Positions 8,186 through 11,233 of a DNA stretch of 11,233 nt are shown piece after piece. The DNA comes from Chromera velia (lineage: Eukaryota > Sar > Chromeraceae): positions 1-11,233 of the forward strand of contig JAHBMJ010003380.1 in assembly GCA_018398765.1 (NCBI GenBank), written 5' to 3'. The position numbers were made by a program, and so were the translations under genes. Position 1 is the first letter of the stretch, and every line of letters begins with the position of its first letter. The notes beneath the pieces were generated by a model. That model ran no database searches. It worked only from the letters and a program-made list of their open reading frames with translations, and was not told where the DNA came from.

Positions 8186-8743
8186 AAGCTAGAGCAGAGC
8201 TTAAGTTATGTAGATTGCGAGAAATATGAAGCCTCCATGCAAATGTTGTTAAATTTGCTACGGTAGAATTTGGATAAATGGATTGTTAAATTTAATAAAT
8301 TCCATTAAAATCCTTTGATATCGTGTGTTTGCATTAACATGTTTGCATGCGTGGACTGGAGGAAGATAGACCGGGTAGCTTTGTTTTCTTTGTTGACGAA
8401 TGAGGCAAGTAAGAAGGGAGATGACTTTCTTCGCAGGCTGCATGTCGAACAGGCGGTGGGCGTTCAAGGAATGCAGGGATGCCAGAGGCATTTTGGTGGG
8501 CATTTCAGGCAGCGAAATTGCCAATATACACGAGAACTCTTTCGCGAGAAGGAATGAATTCATGGTGGGGCACTATCATTATGCTGCATTGCTGGACCAA
8601 ATGAGCAGACTAGTGAGCAGAGCGAGAAGGGAGAGAGAAAGAAGAAATGTAAAGACGCGGGGGAGGTCATTGAATCTGTTTGTTATCGATCGATAAAAAT
8701 CAATTGTATAGTGAGCCCTTCAGTTTAGCTTTCAGTCAGTGTT
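8186..8743 (+). other. Unrecognised frames between the repeat array and the AT-rich elements
   Basis: Two overlapping plus-strand frames are present: 8315-8557 (80 codons, including DWRKIDRVALFSLLTNEASK) and 8400-8696 (98 codons, ending in a very basic RRERERRNVKTRGR tail). The first half of one and the second half of the other look most protein-like, which would fit a frameshifted or spliced gene fragment. No family is recognised and no counterpart exists in the 2.4 kb repeats. The bases before 8315 are AT-rich with no evident gene. Confidence 0.2.
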
Positions 8744-9026
8744 TCAGCAACCATTGAGCAACGTCGTCGCTGCAACGATGACGGCCGGCCGGGACAGTCC
8801 TGGTAGGCCAGGAGGATTGGTTTTAATGGTTTGATGCTTTCCTTCTAGGTTGAACAAATCCCAAACGGTGTAAGCCAACCTCCGACAGTGGACCGCGGGC
8901 AAACCCCGGAATATGAATGCTATGCTATGAAACACTGTTATTATTATTAGTAGTCTACACTACTATTATGAGCATGCAACTAATGCATCAACTACTAGGC
9001 TAGCAGCTAAGCTAGCAGTACTAGTA
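8744..9026. other. No gene seen; AT-rich, CTAG-rich flank of the MITE
   Basis: No convincing coding frame is present. From 8937 the sequence becomes AT-rich, with (TTA)n at about 8938-8950 and several short inverted motifs: TAGTAGT/ACTACTA near 8950-8967, and CTACTAG with CTAGTAG enclosing two GCTAGC sites at about 8991-9027. These may be older insertion scars. Confidence 0.4.
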
Positions 9027-9495
9027 GTGACCAGATTTGATTTGATTTGATTTAATTTGAAGTAGGGCTTAACCTCAAATCAAATCTTAGGCCTAAGAAA
9101 CTTTAGCATGATAGGGCTTATCAAATCCTATCAAATTTACTTTAAATCTGACCCTTTAACCTCAAATCTCTAGGACAACTCAAGTCTTAAATTAAGATGA
9201 CTCTCTAGGATAACTCTAAGATAAAAACTTATGTAAGCTCTTAGCTTTGACAATAGCTCATTAATTTTGAGAGTCTTAATTGAGTTTTTAGTCTAGTTTT
9301 TTATGATTTTCTTGTCTCTAGGGCTTTCTAGGATTTGCTAGTGGTGTCGACTGTGTCATGTCGTCTTCAGTGCTCTCGAGAGTGACCTCTAGACTTCAAC
9401 CTCAAATCTACTTCAAATCTGGTTAGATTTGAGCTTGAAGCTCAAATCAAATCAAATTAAATCAAATCAAATCCTATCAAGTCAAATCTGGTCAC
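9027..9495. mobile_element. MITE-like element with long terminal inverted repeats and TA flanks
   Basis: Left end GTGACCAGATTTGA (9027-9040) is exactly mirrored by TCAAATCTGGTCAC (9482-9495), with TA directly outside each end (9025-9026 and 9496-9497). TA target duplication is typical of Tc1/mariner-type MITEs. The inverted repeats continue inward with small gaps (TTTGATTTGATTTAATTTGA against its complement at about 9440-9470), giving arms of about 50 bp. The 469-bp interior has no coding frame and is dominated by CAAATC/GATTTG motifs. It is non-autonomous. The superfamily is inferred from the TA flanks alone. Confidence 0.7.
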
Positions 9496-9500
9496 TAATT

Positions 9501-9918
9501 AAGCAGTAGGTTGATACATATTTTTTTCTAGCCTAACCCTGCAAAGACCTAGGAATTTAGACAGGAATTTAGAGGAACTTAAACAGGAATTTAGAGGAAT
9601 TTAACTAGGAATCTAAAGGAATTTAGACCTCTAAATTCCTAAACTTTGGAGGTCAATTTCTTGTGAACTATGATGAGTTAGAACTTGATATTAACGGTGC
9701 TTATAGACCTATATTAAACCTATAAGCAGCATTAATATCAAGTTCTAACTTATATCATAGTTCCTCCAAAAATTGCTAAATTCCTCTAAATTCCTGTCTT
9801 TAAATTCCTTTAGATTCCTAGCTAAATTCCTGTCTAAATTCCTGTGTAAATTCCTAGGTCCTTGCAGGGAAATTCTAGGTTTTTTCTAGGGTTTTTTTGT
9901 GTATTTATCTTACTGCTT
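9501..9918. mobile_element. Fold-back (hairpin) element
   Basis: Nearly the whole stretch is one imperfect inverted repeat centred near 9712. Ends: AAGCAGTA at 9501-9508 against TACTGCTT at 9911-9918. Inner perfect arms: 19 bp at 9676-9694 against 9732-9750 (AGTTAGAACTTGATATTAA and its complement), with GCTTATAG/CTATAAGC at the tip. The left arm also contains a 22-bp direct repeat (9563-9584, 9585-9606, 9607-9628) built from AGGAATTTAGAGGAA, mirrored in the right arm (about 9775-9865). There is no coding frame and no clear target duplication. It could yield a long hairpin transcript. Confidence 0.75.
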
Positions 9919-10609
9919 GCAGTATGCTAAGCCATACTAGTCATGTAGTACGTGAATCCAATCAGTTGAAGACGCCGCACTGCGATAATAAACGCGTTGG
10001 ATGATTCACCCTGACAACTTAAATCCCCTCGGCGCTGTTTCGATCGACGATCGCATATATCAGTCTGGCTTTTATACTCATGCTCACTCTTCTCCCCACA
10101 GAACCATCGAAGATTCCGAGTGAAGAAACACTGAAACTCATCCACTTAAATCTTCACAACCTGCCCTCTTCTCCTTTCCTTCATTCCTTCTTCAAACAGA
10201 CAAAGGAAGAGACCGCTGGGTATTTCAGTCTGAAGCTCAAAAGTTCCTTCCCTCTTCGATCAACGCGTCAGCACCAGGAATGCGATCGGGGGCATTGAGG
10301 AAGAAGAATTCACTTTTTGATCGAAAGAATCGATTCTCCTTTCTTCTTTCGCCATCACCCTTTTCTCCTTGTTGATCCTTCCTCTCTAATCCACCCGACC
10401 GGATCGCACATACAGCAGTAGAAGTTCCACCTTAACACCCCCGCCACAAACATCGGTCTTCGGTCAAGTTCGCCTGCCCCCAGTCCGTTTCCCTTTCTGA
10501 ATTACCCCCCCCCCAGGCATAGGCCCCTCGCTCCTTTTCTCCGTCTTTCCTTCTCTTCTTTTCGTTCCACGGCACCCCCATGATCCGATCTCTCCTCTCC
10601 TCTCCCTTC
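9919..10609. other. Intergenic / SKP1 downstream region; no gene seen
   Basis: No convincing gene on either strand. The right half (about 10140-10609) is pyrimidine-rich on the plus strand, hence purine-rich in the sense of the SKP1 gene, whose 3' UTR must begin at 10609 and run leftward. No canonical AATAAA was found on the minus strand here. The frames present consist of low-complexity codons. Confidence 0.5.
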
Positions 10610-10654
10610 TCAGTTGGCACCCTCGTCTTCCGACCATTCTCTTTCGGCACGAAT
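10610..10654 (-). CDS. SKP1: SKP1-like protein, last exon (14 codons plus stop)
   Basis: Final mini-exon of the SKP1 gene on the minus strand, following GTGCAG at 10660-10655. It reads IRAEREWSEDEGAN then TGA, matching the usual SKP1 carboxyl end, where (V/I)R-x-E-x-x-W plus acidic residues follows FTPEEE. The exon joins in phase 0 to the exon ending at 10986. The segment is far too short to stand out as an open frame and was found by looking for the missing tail. In SCF ubiquitin ligases this end of SKP1 contributes to F-box protein binding. The frame, acceptor, spacing and stop codon all agree, so the assignment is strong. Confidence 0.85.
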   Translation of the reverse strand: MRAEREWSEDEGAN

Positions 10655-10985
10655 CTGCACGACGGATCCATCGATTGATCGTTCGTTCGGTCAGACCCAA
10701 AGAGAGAGAGACACACACAGAGAAGGACACGAATTCACAGAGAGATACATACGCATACACGGATGCACGTACAATACATGAATAATAGACGTATTCTCTC
10801 ATACACGGAAACAAATACAGGCAAACCATGTACTCTCACACGCAAGCAAGCAGACACCCACATACACATCCACCCCCCTCCCCACCCCCCCACACATGTA
10901 TCTCTTACCCACAGAGGGAAAAAAAGAGAAGGAGAGAGAAGGAAAGCGCTGAACAAACAAAGTGCCATCCAGCAAACTGACGTAC
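10655..10985 (-). other. SKP1 intron (331 bp, GTACGT...GTGCAG)
   Basis: The donor GTACGT begins at 10985 on the minus strand and the acceptor GTGCAG ends at 10655. The interior is low-complexity: on the plus strand a CA-rich stretch (about 10710-10900), C-runs near 10871-10890, and AG repeats. In this gene the donor bases would also translate as Val-Arg, so unspliced reading gives a misleading continuation (VRQFAGWHF) that runs to a TAA at 10905. Confidence 0.75.
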
Positions 10986-11126
10986 TGCTGCGTCTTCCTC
11001 TGGTGTGAAGTCGTTGAAGAGGTTGAACTGTTCCCTGATCATCTGCGGCGTCTTTCCCTTCATCATGTTCGCAACCTTCACGCAGCAGAGGTCGAGCATC
11101 GAGCGGATGTCCAAAAAATCCGCAGC
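10986..11126 (-). CDS. SKP1: SKP1-like protein (SCF complex adaptor), penultimate exon; gene 5'-partial
   Basis: SKP1 links F-box proteins to CUL1 in SCF E3 ubiquitin ligases, acting in nucleus and cytoplasm. This 47-codon exon carries the family's C-terminal domain: AADFLDIRSMLDL (family AANYLDIKSLLDL), VANMMKGKTPQMIREQFN (VADMIKGKTPEEIRKTFN) and NDFTPEEDAA. It starts in phase 0 right after a strong acceptor, a C/T tract ending in CTCTGTGCAG (minus strand, about 11152-11127), and ends at donor GTACGT. With the last exon it gives 61 codons of a protein usually near 160 residues, so the BTB/POZ-like N-terminal part is encoded beyond the right edge. No frameshift or lost key residue is visible, so it appears functional. 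Confidence 0.93.
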
Positions 11127-11233
11127 CTGCACAGAGACGAGGGGGGGGAGGAACAATTCTGATGCTGGTTTTGTGGAATCGGCATCGATTTTTTCAGAGC
11201 AATTGTAAGTGTGTGTGTGTGTGGGGGGGGGGG
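11127..11233 (-). other. SKP1 upstream intron (partial) with GT microsatellite
   Basis: No exon is seen between 11127 and the window edge, so this is the 3' part of the preceding intron. The polypyrimidine tract lies at about 11130-11155 (minus strand). A (GT)n run followed by a G-run lies at 11207-11233 on the plus strand. Confidence 0.6.

Noticed and set aside
8698-8749. AATCAATTGT plus GTGTTTCAGCA shared with the region just after the RT stop (1882-1918)
   Set aside because: AATCAATTGT also occurs in each 2.4 kb unit, and the spacing between the two motifs differs, so a second retroelement remnant is not supported.
9551-9865. Short regularly spaced repeats considered as a CRISPR array
   Set aside because: The 22-bp units are contiguous with no unique spacers, AT-rich and inverted in the second arm; they belong to a fold-back element in eukaryotic DNA.
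10067-10077. TATAAAAG on the minus strand as a promoter
   Set aside because: No coding frame of any quality follows it leftward; a single TATA-like octamer in AT-containing intergenic DNA is weak evidence.
10905-10985. Continuation of the SKP1 exon as VRQFAGWHF to the TAA at 10905
   Set aside because: It lacks the conserved Glu residues before Trp and runs into a hydrophobic low-complexity tail; the spliced exon at 10610-10654 fits the family far better.

Overview
This is eukaryotic nuclear DNA. A SKP1-like gene is split by a GT-AG intron, splice-like signals recur elsewhere, and most of the window is repeats and mobile DNA. Pyrimidine-rich intron ends and roughly balanced base composition would suit a microalga or other protist (heterokont algae look like this), but nothing seen fixes the lineage.

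Layout. (1) Positions 2-1846 (+): the 3' part of a Penelope-like (PLE) reverse transcriptase frame that is still open at the left edge. (2) 1847-2490: its 3' region, holding an 81-nt branched inverted-repeat structure (1945-2025) and a type I hammerhead ribozyme (2383-2436). RT plus hammerhead is a signature of Penelope-like retroelements. (3) 2492-8185: three copies of a ~2.4 kb tandem repeat (units of 2418 and 2443 bp, then a copy with an internal deletion). The retroelement ends exactly where copy 1 begins, cutting off its left end. Each unit carries exon-like segments with splice-type borders kept between copies. One resembles a decayed first conserved region of a GDA1/CD39 apyrase. I treat the units as duplicated gene fragments. 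(4) 8186-9026: unique sequence with two overlapping unrecognised frames, then a CTAG-rich AT stretch. (5) 9027-9495: a MITE-like element with long terminal inverted repeats and TA on both sides. (6) 9501-9918: a fold-back element that is almost entirely one imperfect inverted repeat. (7) 9919-10609: no gene seen. (8) 10610-11126 (-): the last two exons of a SKP1 gene whose upstream exons lie beyond the right edge.

The pieces do not form one pathway. This looks like a repeat-rich segment beside a housekeeping gene. SKP1 (SCF ubiquitin ligase adaptor) is the only clear host gene. The most interesting parts are the retroelement with its short-stem hammerhead and 3' cruciform, its junction with the tandem gene-fragment array, and the two hairpin-forming elements.
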